Assembly (NCBI GenBank): GCA_963710745.1
Contig: CAVQBP010000028.1
Span: 62,001-126,000, forward strand
Direction of reading: 5' to 3'
Length of the DNA: 64,000 nt
Source of the DNA: CAVQBP01 sp963710745
GTDB lineage: Bacteria; Bacteroidota; Ignavibacteria; Ignavibacteriales; Ignavibacteriaceae
Under the pieces are notes generated by a model. That model was given only the letters and a program-made list of their open reading frames with translations. It had not been told where the DNA came from and did no database searches. The position numbers were made by a program, and so were the translations under genes. Positions 7,574 to 17,630 of this stretch are shown here, piece by piece (positions within the stretch are counted from its first letter, which is position 1; each line of letters starts with the position of its first letter).

Positions 7574-9559
7574 TCACTTTACATACTTTACAATCCAGTC
7601 AACCCACCGTTTATAAACATCGGTTCTTCGTACAATGTCGTGCGGAAAATGAGTATCCACCGGGTAAACATAAAATTCTGTGTTTACCCCGTTATCTTTC
7701 AGCGCATGGTACATTTCATAGCTGTTAACAATCGGAACATTAGGATCTCCGGCATCACCGAGAATTAATGTCGGCGCTTTAACATTTTCTGCTAAAACAA
7801 TCGGAGACTGTTCTCTCCAGATTTTCCAATATTTTTTTAACCAGGGCGAACCGCCGAAAAAGTATAAATCGTAAGTCTGATAAAATGCTATTGTATAGTC
7901 CATAACCCAGTCGTTGAGAGCCGCACCTTCAACAGCGGCTTTCCATTTGTCCGGATATTTCCCGTTAAGCCATGAAGTCATATAACCGCCGTATGACCAT
8001 CCTGTTAGTCCGATTCGGTTTGTATCAATAATTCCCATCGATTCAATTTTGTTCAAACCAGCCATTACATCTTCACCCGGACCTTCACCGGTATTCCGGA
8101 ATATTGCATGCTGATATTTATCTCCAAGATTTATACTTCCCCTGTAATTAGGCTGAAAGACAAAAAAACCTTTACCGGCAAATATTTGTGCAAGATCAGA
8201 GAATTTTATAGTTGATGCTCCTTCCGGTCCGCCATGGATAACCAGCACCAAAGGATATTTTTTAGTTTTATCATAATCTACCGGATAAGTAAGCACTCCG
8301 TCTTCATCAAATCCATCCGGCCCGTTCCATTCAATTCCAATTGATTTTCCTAAATTAAGTGAATCAGCAAAATCATTAAAATTTGTTAGCTGTTTCGGTT
8401 TACTTCTTAATGATTCAAGGATATACAACTCGCCGGGATGCATTGAAGTTCTCCCGGTAAATGCAATTATTCCGCTGCCGGAAATGCTCAGGTTTCCTTC
8501 ATCGGGATTTACATTACCGAGATCAAGTTCTTCAGCTTTTCCATTTAAAGGCTGATTCCAGAAAACAGATTTTGTACCTTTATCCCCGGTAAGCAGTAAA
8601 TTCTCTCCCGGCATCCAAGAATACTGGTTTATATTTCGTGCTAAATCTTTAGTAATATCTATTATTTCCCCTTTCATTTTTACATAGACAGCATTACCGT
8701 TATTCAAATCTCCATTTCTTGCGCGCATAAATGAAAGAATATTTTGTGAAGGAGAATATGCAGGCATCCCTGTCCCCTCATCGTTAATTACGGTTTTGAT
8801 TTCATTCCCGTTTGTGTCTACTTCTGCAATCACAGAGTGCCATGCATTCCCATCCCAGACATCCGGGAATTTCTGGAAGATTAATGATTTACCGTCATGA
8901 CTCCATATAACAGGTGATATCGTTTCCTGGTCGGTACATAAGCTGAACTTACCTTTGGTTAATTGCTTAGCTTTACCGCCAACCGATGATACTATCCACA
9001 AGTGCCATGGTTGGACGGCTTCTCTTACCATATAATTATTATCTGTAACTCTGAATGCATCTTCATGATGCTTAATTTCTTTTGGATTCGGAACAGTATC
9101 CTGCGCAACATATGCAATTGTTTTTCCATCCGGGCTCCATGTAAATTCGCTTATGTCTGTTTTTGAATCTGTAATTTTAACCGGGTCTCCGCCATTCATC
9201 GGCAAAATGTATATTTGAGTTTTTTTTGTCCCGTTATCTTTTGCTGCAAATCCCAGCTTTTGGCCATCAGGCGACCATCTTACATTTGAAATGCTGCTTC
9301 TCTGAAACGTTAAACTTCTTTTAGAACTGTTTGAAACATCGATAAGATCAATCTCCTGTTTCACACTATCTTTATCCCAATCATAACGGGATACTACAAC
9401 TGCTATCTGTTTACCATCAGGAGATATCTGGGGATCACTAATATTAACAATTTTTCTTAAATCAGTAAGCTGAAAAGGTTTTTTTTCACTTTGCCCAAAA
9501 GTGAAAAATGATGAGTAACTAAAAAATAGAAGGAAAAAATACACTTTAATTGGTTTCAT
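7574..9559 (-). CDS. Secreted S9 family (prolyl oligopeptidase-like) peptidase
   Basis: This 661-residue protein carries an N-terminal signal peptide (KPIKVYFFLLFFSYSSFFTFGQS). A WD40/PD40-like propeller spans about 30-390, with repeated ISPDGK, WSPDG and WSHDG blades. An alpha/beta hydrolase domain follows. The catalytic residues by pattern are S522 (GWSYGG), D605 (GDAGDPNVP) and H637 (VDTH). The architecture matches acylaminoacyl-peptidase or dipeptidyl-peptidase relatives, which trim short peptides, here in the periplasm or outside the cell. It and the next M1 peptidase suggest peptide use as nutrient. Confidence 0.93.
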   Translation of the reverse strand: MKPIKVYFFLLFFSYSSFFTFGQSEKKPFQLTDLRKIVNISDPQISPDGKQIAVVVSRYDWDKDSVKQEIDLIDVSNSSKRSLTFQRSSISNVRWSPDGQKLGFAAKDNGTKKTQIYILPMNGGDPVKITDSKTDISEFTWSPDGKTIAYVAQDTVPNPKEIKHHEDAFRVTDNNYMVREAVQPWHLWIVSSVGGKAKQLTKGKFSLCTDQETISPVIWSHDGKSLIFQKFPDVWDGNAWHSVIAEVDTNGNEIKTVINDEGTGMPAYSPSQNILSFMRARNGDLNNGNAVYVKMKGEIIDITKDLARNINQYSWMPGENLLLTGDKGTKSVFWNQPLNGKAEELDLGNVNPDEGNLSISGSGIIAFTGRTSMHPGELYILESLRSKPKQLTNFNDFADSLNLGKSIGIEWNGPDGFDEDGVLTYPVDYDKTKKYPLVLVIHGGPEGASTIKFSDLAQIFAGKGFFVFQPNYRGSINLGDKYQHAIFRNTGEGPGEDVMAGLNKIESMGIIDTNRIGLTGWSYGGYMTSWLNGKYPDKWKAAVEGAALNDWVMDYTIAFYQTYDLYFFGGSPWLKKYWKIWREQSPIVLAENVKAPTLILGDAGDPNVPIVNSYEMYHALKDNGVNTEFYVYPVDTHFPHDIVRRTDVYKRWVDWIVKYVK

Positions 9560-9766
9560 AAAATATTCTTTTTTTGTTAAAAACTTTGATTATTGTTTAA
9601 TAATAATGTAATGGAATGCTGATCATCATGATTTTTACGATTTATTACGATCATATGAAATCATAATCATCATAAGCAACAGCGTTCAATTAAAAGAAAT
9701 TTAAATGAAGAGATATTAAATCTTATCTTCAGAAATTATTTTAGCCAAGATGCTGAATAAAAAACT

Positions 9767-11683
9767 TCATTCATCTTTTACAGGGTAAATATTATTTTTC
9801 AAATTTACGTCCGGAATTGAATTATCTCCTAACACAACTTTATTTAGTTTTTTATCAGTTTTAATCTCAAAACTATATTCATTAGTTCCTTTCCATACAG
9901 CAGCAGTCTGGTACAGGCTGTCTTTAGTTCCATCAGAAAAGGATGCAATAATTTTAACCGGAACCGGGATATTGCCGATTTTCTGAATATCAATTTTAAT
10001 TTTATCACCTTCAGTTTTAACGCTTTTAATTGCAAGGTCCGGATCACCAAATTCAAAGAACCAGGGTTTCCAAAACCAATCAAGATTTTCATTCAAAGCA
10101 TCATTAAACGAATAGAAAAAATCATAAGGTATCGGATGCTTTCCATGCCACCTGTTTATATATTCATGAAGTGCTTTTAAGAATAATTTATCGCCCAGCA
10201 TATCTCTTAATATAAGGTAAGCCTCTGCAGGTCTAAAATAAGAAGCTATGCTGTATGAACCGTCTTTTAGCAATGTTGAGGGTATCATCATAGGCATTTC
10301 AAGTTCATTGCCGGCCGACCGGTCAAAAATTTCTGTAAGCCAGCTGTAAGAATCATAATCTCTTACGGTATCAAATGTAACAAACGTGGTAAAAGCTGTA
10401 GCCCATCCTTCATCCATCCACGCATACTTTGTTTCATTAATACCCATATAAAACGGGAAATAAGTATGAGCGATTTCGTGAGCTGTTACTCCTAAAGTTC
10501 TCGAAAGTGTCGGGGCGGAATAATCATTTACTATCATTGGGTATTCCATTCCCCCGCTGTGAGCACCGTTGACAACCGTCATCTTAGGGTATGGAAAAGG
10601 AACTCCGGGAATTTTTTTCGAATAATACTCAATTGATTTCATTCCCATTTTAGCAACAAGCGGAAAATCCAACGCTTCTTTTCTATATGCGGCTGCAACA
10701 ATTGTTCGTCTCCCGGTTTGATCGTCAACAACTACACTGCCGGCATCCCACAAGTAATGATCGCTGGCGGCAAAAGCAAAATCAGTTACATTTTCAGCTT
10801 TAAAGTGCCACGTATTACTTGGATTATCATTTGTAATCCCCCCATTTTTTAGATCATTCTCCGTAATGATATGTATAACAGAATCGGATGTTTCTGCTTT
10901 TTTTCTCCTTTCAAGAAATTTTTGTGTAAAAACAACATCGGGATTCTGAAGAATGCCCGTTGCCCATACAACATAATTTTTTGGGACTGTTATTTCAATA
11001 TCAAAATTTCCGAAGTTATTATAGAATTCCTGTCGTCCCGTATACTGGATCATATCCCATCCGTCAATATCATCATAAACAGAAACCTGCGGATACCAAT
11101 AACCCACATAATATGAAGTTGAATCGATCATTCCCATCCTTATATCAGTTTTTAACGGCATTATAAAGCTCCATTTACATTCAATACCAATACTATCTTT
11201 AGGAGGCAAAGGATTATCAAGTTTTACAATCATATTTGTGCCTGATATATGAAATTTTGTTCCGGTTGTATCCGCATTAATTTGATTACCGCCTACAGAC
11301 AGCTGATTAATTTTTACTCCGCCTGTCAAATCAGAAGTATCCACAGGAAAATCTCTCGCCTCACCTTTTCTGTAAAGATTCTGGTATAATCTGAATACTA
11401 ATTCCTTCAGAGTATCAGGACTGTTATTTTTATAACTTATAGTTTCATTACCTATTATGGACCGCAAGGAAGTATCGATTTCAACATTGATTTTATAATC
11501 TGCATAATTCTGCCAGTATTTTGGGCCCGGTTTTCCGTCAAATGATCTTGTACCGTTTTCATAGGCTTGTTTTATATTACGCGGCATATACAACGAAGTG
11601 TCTTGAGCGAATATAAAAACGGGATTAGTAATCACGGCTATAAAAAACAAACAAATAAGTTTAGGTATTAATGATTTTTTCAT
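9767..11683 (-). CDS. Secreted M1 family metallopeptidase
   Basis: This 638-residue protein has a signal peptide ending near FAQD (about residue 27). The gluzincin zinc site is complete: H402-E-I-A-H406 and E425 in WMDEGWA. A GGMEYP motif (377-382) stands in for the aminopeptidase GAMEN exopeptidase loop. The N-terminal half is the M1 beta-sandwich. It probably removes N-terminal residues from peptides outside the cytoplasm. The neighbouring S9 peptidase is on the same strand, separated by about 200 bases, so separate transcription is possible. Confidence 0.95.
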   Translation of the reverse strand: MKKSLIPKLICLFFIAVITNPVFIFAQDTSLYMPRNIKQAYENGTRSFDGKPGPKYWQNYADYKINVEIDTSLRSIIGNETISYKNNSPDTLKELVFRLYQNLYRKGEARDFPVDTSDLTGGVKINQLSVGGNQINADTTGTKFHISGTNMIVKLDNPLPPKDSIGIECKWSFIMPLKTDIRMGMIDSTSYYVGYWYPQVSVYDDIDGWDMIQYTGRQEFYNNFGNFDIEITVPKNYVVWATGILQNPDVVFTQKFLERRKKAETSDSVIHIITENDLKNGGITNDNPSNTWHFKAENVTDFAFAASDHYLWDAGSVVVDDQTGRRTIVAAAYRKEALDFPLVAKMGMKSIEYYSKKIPGVPFPYPKMTVVNGAHSGGMEYPMIVNDYSAPTLSRTLGVTAHEIAHTYFPFYMGINETKYAWMDEGWATAFTTFVTFDTVRDYDSYSWLTEIFDRSAGNELEMPMMIPSTLLKDGSYSIASYFRPAEAYLILRDMLGDKLFLKALHEYINRWHGKHPIPYDFFYSFNDALNENLDWFWKPWFFEFGDPDLAIKSVKTEGDKIKIDIQKIGNIPVPVKIIASFSDGTKDSLYQTAAVWKGTNEYSFEIKTDKKLNKVVLGDNSIPDVNLKNNIYPVKDE

Positions 11684-11848
11684 GATGATTAGTTAATAAA
11701 CTGTTTGAGAGAATTGTAACATGCGCTTTCTAAAAAGTTTTAAATCAATTATTGTTCTAAAATATTGATTTAAATGATCAAAAAAAAAATCTGATGATAG
11801 ACTGCACTTCTAATAATTCAATATTAAGATAAATTTCATCAGGGTAAA

Positions 11849-12526
11849 TTATCTTCCGGTTATATTCCCTATCCCGGTAATTGAGCTGACAACTACGGGA
11901 TTCCCGTCATAAACTATGTTACCGACTCCGGTTATTTCTGCATTCAAAGTCCTGGCAGCATAAACCGAACAATTCCCTGTCCCCTTAATTTTTGCCTGAC
12001 AAGTCCTTACTTCAAAATTAAAAGCATTTATATTTCCCGCTCCTTTTATAATGCAGCTTAACAAATCACCCTTTCCGGAAAGATTTATATCACCTGCTCC
12101 ATTGATAATACAACTCAGATTATCACAATTAATATCATTTTGAATCTCTATATTTCCTGCTCCATCGATTGTTAAATTTTCAATTGAAATTAAAGAAATA
12201 TAAATTCTTACAGTTACATCCGAATAACTTCCGTTTTGTAAACCGGCAATTAAAATACTGCCCTGGTTTTGGGTAATAACATTATCGATAATATTATCAT
12301 CAGCTTCCACTTTAACCGACTGAATAGAATCCTGTTTTAAGTAGATATTCCCGGCATAACGAAGATTAATCCCATTGCATTCACTTAAGTTTCTTTCCTG
12401 GGTAATTAATTTGCCGGAACCTTTGATCGTATTTCCGGATCCATTAATATTATCTGAATTATTACAAGCAGAGAATAAAACTAAAAAAACTAAAAAGATT
12501 AACGAAATACAAAAGCTCTTCTTCAT
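11849..12526 (-). CDS. GIN-domain (DUF2807) lipoprotein
   Basis: This 225-residue protein has a lipoprotein signal (FLVLFSAC; lipidated Cys at 21). The mature part begins with NNSDNINGSGNTIKGSGKLITQER and continues as a right-handed beta-helix-like repeat rich in GAGNI / GAGDI / GTGNC / GVGNI. That is the pattern of the DUF2807 head domain, common in Bacteroidetes. The function of this family is not established; it is surface or periplasmic. lspA, which would process its signal peptide, is the next gene upstream on the same strand. Confidence 0.88.
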   Translation of the reverse strand: MKKSFCISLIFLVFLVLFSACNNSDNINGSGNTIKGSGKLITQERNLSECNGINLRYAGNIYLKQDSIQSVKVEADDNIIDNVITQNQGSILIAGLQNGSYSDVTVRIYISLISIENLTIDGAGNIEIQNDINCDNLSCIINGAGDINLSGKGDLLSCIIKGAGNINAFNFEVRTCQAKIKGTGNCSVYAARTLNAEITGVGNIVYDGNPVVVSSITGIGNITGR

Positions 12527-12596
12527 CTCGAACCCCTTTTAATATTTTATGAAAATAATTTTTATTAAAAAGAAACTCAATCCTGGCTGGAAGTAA

Positions 12597-13088
12597 TCAT
12601 TGAGTCTTTTCTCTAAAAGAACTAACTACAAATAAAAAAGTACCTGTAAGTATAAATAAGTCTGCTAAGTTAAATACTGCGGTATGGAAATTTTTCGTAC
12701 CGATAATTATAAAATCAATTACTCTCCCTTCATTAAAAATCCTATCCATAAGGTTCCCAATTCCTCCGCTTAAAAGGATAATTAATGAAATTTCCTTGAG
12801 CAGAATTTTCTGTTTTTTAATTATAACCGAAGATATAAATAAATAAATAATAGCAGCAATTCCAATTAGCAGTATAGCAAACCTTAAAGATTCTGGAAGT
12901 TCGGATCCGATTCCAAATATAGCCCCGGCATTTTCCATATAAACAAACCTTACCAAACCGCCTGCATACGATACAGCAGAAGAATTTTCAAGATGATATT
13001 TTGCAAATTGTTTTGAAGATTGATCACATCCGACAAACAAAAACATAAAAATCAGTATTAAGGTTATTCTTTTATAAGACATAATCAA
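12597..13088 (-). CDS. lspA: Lipoprotein signal peptidase (signal peptidase II)
   Basis: This 163-residue membrane aspartic protease cleaves prolipoproteins before the lipidated cysteine. It has four hydrophobic segments. The conserved ENAGAIFG block is at 52-59 and GGIGNLMDR at 108-116. The two catalytic aspartates by pattern are D125 (GRVIDF) and D143 (FNLADLF). MIM or the internal M3 are both possible starts. It lies between genes for two predicted lipoproteins (the GIN protein and the S41 peptidase). Confidence 0.95.
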   Translation of the reverse strand: MIMSYKRITLILIFMFLFVGCDQSSKQFAKYHLENSSAVSYAGGLVRFVYMENAGAIFGIGSELPESLRFAILLIGIAAIIYLFISSVIIKKQKILLKEISLIILLSGGIGNLMDRIFNEGRVIDFIIIGTKNFHTAVFNLADLFILTGTFLFVVSSFREKTQ

Positions 13089-13168
13089 TATTTTCTAAGA
13101 TGTATACAATTATATTTATTGGTTAATTCTTTTCCTGGTTTTTAATTATACCGGACGATAAAATTATT

Positions 13169-14236
13169 TCATTCGGATAAATAATTTATTGCAGCCTGTA
13201 TTACATTATCTCTGCCGGCTTTGATATCTGAACTTGTATTTTCAATCAAAACATCGGGTATTATTCCAATTCCTTCCGGACAAAAACCGTCAGGAGCTTT
13301 AGTTAAACGGATAGGATACCAGAAGACCCAGCCGTTCAGCAGCTCCGAATTCCCGATTATATCTCCAAAACATCCAAAAGTTGTATCACCAATCTGGGTT
13401 GTATACGGAAGGAATTTAAATAGCTGCGCAAAATGTTCTGAACCGCTGGCAGAGAACCTGTTTGTCAACAATGAAATTTTTTTTGTATAAGTTAAAACAC
13501 CTTTCCTTGGTGATATCATTAAAGGAATCGGTTCTCCAAAATCATTATGCCCCCGTCCGGTTTTTTCCTGCTGATAAAAGTATATAATATTTTTATCAAT
13601 GAAAGCGCTTGCTATTATCCAGCCTGTACTTTTTAAACCTCCGCCATTATTACGCAGATCAATTATTAAGGCATCACAATCATATAGTTCTTGGACAATT
13701 TTATCTATATCATAAGCCCAACTATAGCCGTTGCCATTGTTTGAAGCTGTAAAGGTTGCAATATAAATATACCCGATGCTTTTACTGCTCAAGGAAGATT
13801 TGATCTTTCCATAAGTGAAATAATTTCCGCCTGCATACTTGTAATTAACCAGGAATTTATTTTTAACAAGATCAAGGCTAAAATCATCCATTTTTCTTTT
13901 AGAAATTTCAGATGAATTTGCCATTTTAGATAATCTTTTATCTATCAAAACTACGTGTCCGTCGTTGAGACATTGAATCAATCCGCTGAATAAACCCCAC
14001 AATTCGGAATCGGATGTTGATGCTGTTATCTTAGACCCGTAAACAGAATGTAAAGAATCCCAGTTAATATTTTTCACACTAAACAAAGGATAATTTTCGT
14101 CAAGCGTTTTCCAAAGAATCTCAAAGTTATTTTGAGGTGTATTCTCAGGTTCGGGACCGAGAAGCATGTTCTCGCATCCTAAGAAAAAAACAGAAAATAA
14201 TAATGTAAATGATAGCTGCCTGATTCCGGATTTCAT
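13169..14236 (-). CDS. S41 family peptidase, predicted lipoprotein
   Basis: The product is C-terminal-processing/tricorn-core type. I place the start at the internal ATG at 14234-14236, because it gives a clean lipoprotein signal (MKSGIRQLSF then LLFSVFFLGC, Cys21). The open frame extends 24 codons upstream to 14308, which would bury the signal. The tricorn-C1-like N-part (NNFEILWKTLDENYPLF) is followed by the protease core: LIIDLRNNGGG (190-200) and SLLTNRFSASGSEHFA with the nucleophile Ser near 264. The family degrades or trims proteins; the substrate is unknown. No PDZ domain is obvious. Confidence 0.88.
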   Translation of the reverse strand: MKSGIRQLSFTLLFSVFFLGCENMLLGPEPENTPQNNFEILWKTLDENYPLFSVKNINWDSLHSVYGSKITASTSDSELWGLFSGLIQCLNDGHVVLIDKRLSKMANSSEISKRKMDDFSLDLVKNKFLVNYKYAGGNYFTYGKIKSSLSSKSIGYIYIATFTASNNGNGYSWAYDIDKIVQELYDCDALIIDLRNNGGGLKSTGWIIASAFIDKNIIYFYQQEKTGRGHNDFGEPIPLMISPRKGVLTYTKKISLLTNRFSASGSEHFAQLFKFLPYTTQIGDTTFGCFGDIIGNSELLNGWVFWYPIRLTKAPDGFCPEGIGIIPDVLIENTSSDIKAGRDNVIQAAINYLSE

Positions 14237-14333
14237 ATTCAAGTAATATGATTTTTCACACAAGATTTTCAAGTCTCCTGAATTTTTATGTTTTGTATTT
14301 TTCTTCATTTTATCTTTTTAAAGTTCATAATTT

Positions 14334-15165
14334 TTAAAAGCAAAAAAATAATCCCCCGGAAAAGTTATTCATATACATATTAACATCCTTAGGCTTATTA
14401 TAGGCAGAATAATAAAATTCGTATGACACCTGGAAATTAAAATTCCAGATTAGAGGCCGCTGATATGCAAGAATGGTATTTAAAGAAAAATTATGAGGAA
14501 TGAACTCGGTTTTACCAAACATTTTAAATTTCCAATCATTATCAATATAATTATAATCCCCGCTTGGTGAATATTTAGGCCTTGATATATTGCTTATAAC
14601 CGGGATAAACAGTCGCAGAGAAAAAAATTCTCTCCCGCCCAGGCTTAAACTCTATCTGAGCTGTAATATCCAGAGAACTATTCCAGTACCACGATTCCAT
14701 AGCTCTTGAATACCCGGGAGGGATCCATGCATAATAATAATCCGAATGACAAAGGAATGTTGACGCCGAACCACCCAGGTAAAGGTCAAAATTTTGTTGG
14801 AATAATAAAAAGCTTGTTACTGTATGAAGATAACTATATCTTATTCTTCCTCTCTGGTTGTCTGTATTAAAATTTTCGGCAGAAGTTTTTAGATTGTCAG
14901 AGAAATATGATACATCAATATAATGAAGGCTTTTATCTCCCCTATAAAAATATTGTAATGAAGGTGTTATTCCTATGCTGCCGAAAATAAGAGGTGAAGC
15001 ACGTAAATCTAATAAATGGAAATCACTTCCTCCAAAATTGCCGCCGATATAATTCCTTTTAACAGTCTGGGGAAAAGTATTTTCTGAAAAAAATATTACT
15101 ACAAATATTAAAAGGGGTAAAAATATTTTAAGAAATAATTCTGAATTGTATTTTTCAAAAAGCAT
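14334..15165 (-). CDS. Predicted outer-membrane/periplasmic protein, frameshifted
   Basis: Two minus-strand frames read as one protein. The first starts at ATG 15163-15165 (signal peptide LKIFLPLLIFVVIFFSENTFPQ) and ends in a stop at 14575 just after VYPGYKQYI. Shifting frame there continues as SRPKYSPSGDYNYIDNDWKF into the second frame, ending in FSGGLFFCF at 14334. The terminal aromatic residue and alternating aromatic/polar segments (SLQYFYRGDK, WYWNSSLDITAQIEF) suggest a small beta-barrel. No family is recognised. The ATG at 15219 would add 18 residues. A one-base error or a true mutation near 14575-14590 accounts for the break. Confidence 0.65.
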
Positions 15166-15246
15166 CACAATATCCCCAAATTCTATTTTAACCAGTGAAG
15201 AGATTATTATTACATTCAAATTATGTTTAATCCCATAAAAAAACGA

Positions 15247-16540
15247 CTAAGTCTTAAGTTTAATTTCCAGCCAGGAACGAACTTCCTTGGACAACAATTT
15301 TTCTGTCAAGTTCAGCAAATCACTGGTTGTGGCAATTTTAGATTTGGCAGCTTCTTTTAAAAAATTAAAGAACAAATCCTTTCCTACCAGTTCTTCAAAT
15401 TCGTAAAGGATTAAAGGACCTTTCTCGTATAATACAGAATATGCTTTCGGTGAATTCCGATCGATACCCTGGATTGAAGGCAAGTCTTTAGTCTTATTTT
15501 TATATTCTTCAACAATTTTTTGGAATATTTTATCCCCTTTTTTTTCACGTATATATACGAGCATGCTGTATTCGGCAAATGCCTCGTTCAGCCAGTCTTC
15601 CCATGTAGTTGAAGACGCATTGTGCCACCAGAAATGAGCAATTTCATGAGCAATCCCCTTCTCAGTATATAAATTAAATTTTTTTGTTCTCAGGCAGACA
15701 AAGTTTCTGCGGGAATAGCCTCCCATTTCAAAAGGCGCAATAACAAATTTTAAATAAGTACTGTCCCTTTTCCCGAAAATTTCTTCAAATAAGTTCAGGA
15801 CATTTTTACATTCAGTTAAAACTGAATCAGAATCAGTTTCCGGAAAATCCTCAGAACTATAATCAGCTTCAATATGTAAAGAATTTTTTTCAAGCGATTT
15901 TAGCTGCAGGCTTCTTGATGCAATAATTACATTATCAAAACTCCCCCATGGCTGACTCATTTCCCAGCAATCTCGTTTCTTCGAGACAATTCCTGAACCG
16001 GTTATGCTGTAACCATCATTAATATAAATTGAAAATTTTGAACTGAAATTACTTTTTCCCAGATTGACCGGAAACCACGCGCAGTAAAAATTCAGCTCGA
16101 TCCAATTTTCTGCAAAGGAATTTGCCCACCCGCTTAAAGTGGTGAAATCACAACTATAATTAAAATAAAGTGATTGCCTGCTGCTGTCTATTATTAGATT
16201 TTACAACTAATAGCTTCCGTCCGTTTGGTATATACATTATAGGAGAAGATGTTAAGGTATCAAAATGATATTTGATATTTTTATCTTTATTGTTAATCTC
16301 TTTGATAGAAGAATACTTCCAAAGCACCAGATTTAATGTATCGCTGTTTTTGAAATCAGCATTTATGAATCCATCAATGAAAACTTTTTTTGAAGGAACG
16401 TCAATTTTTACTTTCAAATTGTAAAATGAAATCTCCTGTGCAGATGACTGAAAGAATACTGTCATGGAAAAAATAATGATTAAGATCATCGCAAAAGAGC
16501 TTAAATTGAAAAAACTTTTGTTGTATATTTTCCGGCTCAA
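15247..16540 (-). CDS. M1-family metallopeptidase, frameshifted
   Basis: The N-part (16540 to about 16200) has a signal peptide (ILIIIFSMTVFFQSSAQ) and a M1-like beta domain. It then runs into a stop at 16160. A one-base shift between about 16175 and 16205 opens LIIDSSRQSLYFNYSCDF, which continues without a stop across 16160-15961 into the C-part. The C-part carries the zinc site HEIAHFWWHNASS...WLNEAFAEY (H-E-x-x-H, then E 19 residues on). Dropping one A from the A4 run at 16199-16202 restores the frame. The repaired gene would encode about 430 residues, shorter than the M1 gene at 9767. Confidence 0.75.
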
Positions 16541-16576
16541 TTTTTATTCATTAAAGATATATTATTTGCGGTTATG

Positions 16577-17128
16577 TTAATTTAATATTACTGCCCGGCT
16601 GAAAGCTAAATGAGGATATTCAATAGGTTTTAACCCGGCGGTCTCAGCTTTTAGCAGCATATTTTCAAAAGCTTTTTTTGAAACATGAAACAATTTCGGT
16701 TCAACTATAAATATTGAACCATTTGGGTTCAGCAGCGATTTTAATTCCTTAAAAAAGTCATCCTGTTTAGGAATCTCATGAACCATATAAAATGCAAGGA
16801 CGAAATCCAATTTTTCCATAATTCCGATTTGATCCTGTTCGCATTTATGAAGCCTGATTCTTTCTTCAAGCTCAGTTCCCGCAATTTTTTGATGCAATTT
16901 CTGAAGCATCCCTTCCTGCAAATCCGCTGCAATAACTTTACCGTTTTCCCCCACAAGCCGCGCTATCGGAAGTGTAAAAAATCCGGGACCGCACCCGATA
17001 TCCATCGCTGTTATATTTTTTTTAACATAAGGTTTTAAAATCTTCACAGGGTTCTGCAGCCAGCTTCTTATTTTTGAATCAAGAGAGTCCGCTAATTCTA
17101 AAGGACAGACACGATTTCTTTCACTCAT
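16577..17128 (-). CDS. Class I SAM-dependent methyltransferase (UbiE-like)
   Basis: This 183-residue protein has motif I at 42-49 (MDIGCGPG), followed by FFTLPIARLVGENGKVIAADLQEGML, typical of the UbiE/Methyltransf_11-31 group that acts on small molecules. A HEIPKQDDFFKELKSLLNPNGSIFIVEPK segment forms the later motifs. It begins with a cysteine-bearing leader (MSERNRVCPLELADSLDS). The substrate cannot be inferred from context; its neighbours are a peptidase and a phosphatase. Confidence 0.85.
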   Translation of the reverse strand: MSERNRVCPLELADSLDSKIRSWLQNPVKILKPYVKKNITAMDIGCGPGFFTLPIARLVGENGKVIAADLQEGMLQKLHQKIAGTELEERIRLHKCEQDQIGIMEKLDFVLAFYMVHEIPKQDDFFKELKSLLNPNGSIFIVEPKLFHVSKKAFENMLLKAETAGLKPIEYPHLAFSRAVILN

Positions 17129-17630
17129 AATAATTTCGCTTTTATATAAATTTATTAAGTGCTGATATTTATATCTTTTAACATAATTTAGGTCAGCATC
17201 TTATTTGTTACGTGCGGATGAAATTATATTTGGGTACAGACTATTTGTTACGGTTATGAAAATGAAAGTAAATAATTTCCCGCTTTACATGTTATTATTT
17301 AAGATGACTAATTGAACGTTTCTCCCAGACAAAAACAAAATAATTATTTTATCTACGCTCCCTCTGATATTATAAATTAAAGCTGTACTATAAGATTAAA
17401 AAAAATTATGTTGAAACATATGGTAAGAATTAGTCCATACAAAAATAAAAGGTACTAACATCTCTAATATAATGATAGGTGGTCATATTTTTATATGGTG
17501 AAAACCGGATATTAAAAAATTGAAAAATTCGAAAGATTAAATTAAGCCCAAACCTGTCCAAAATAATTATTTATGGAGAAATTTAATCCGCATATATATG
17601 GATAGAAAAAATGTTATGATTTATTGACAA
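17129..17630. other. Intergenic region without recognisable gene
   Basis: About 500 AT-rich bases separate the methyltransferase from the phosphatase gene. I see no long frame, no tRNA fold and no strong terminator. A short near-direct repeat, (c)tATTTGTTACG, occurs twice near 17200 and 17245. Confidence 0.4.
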
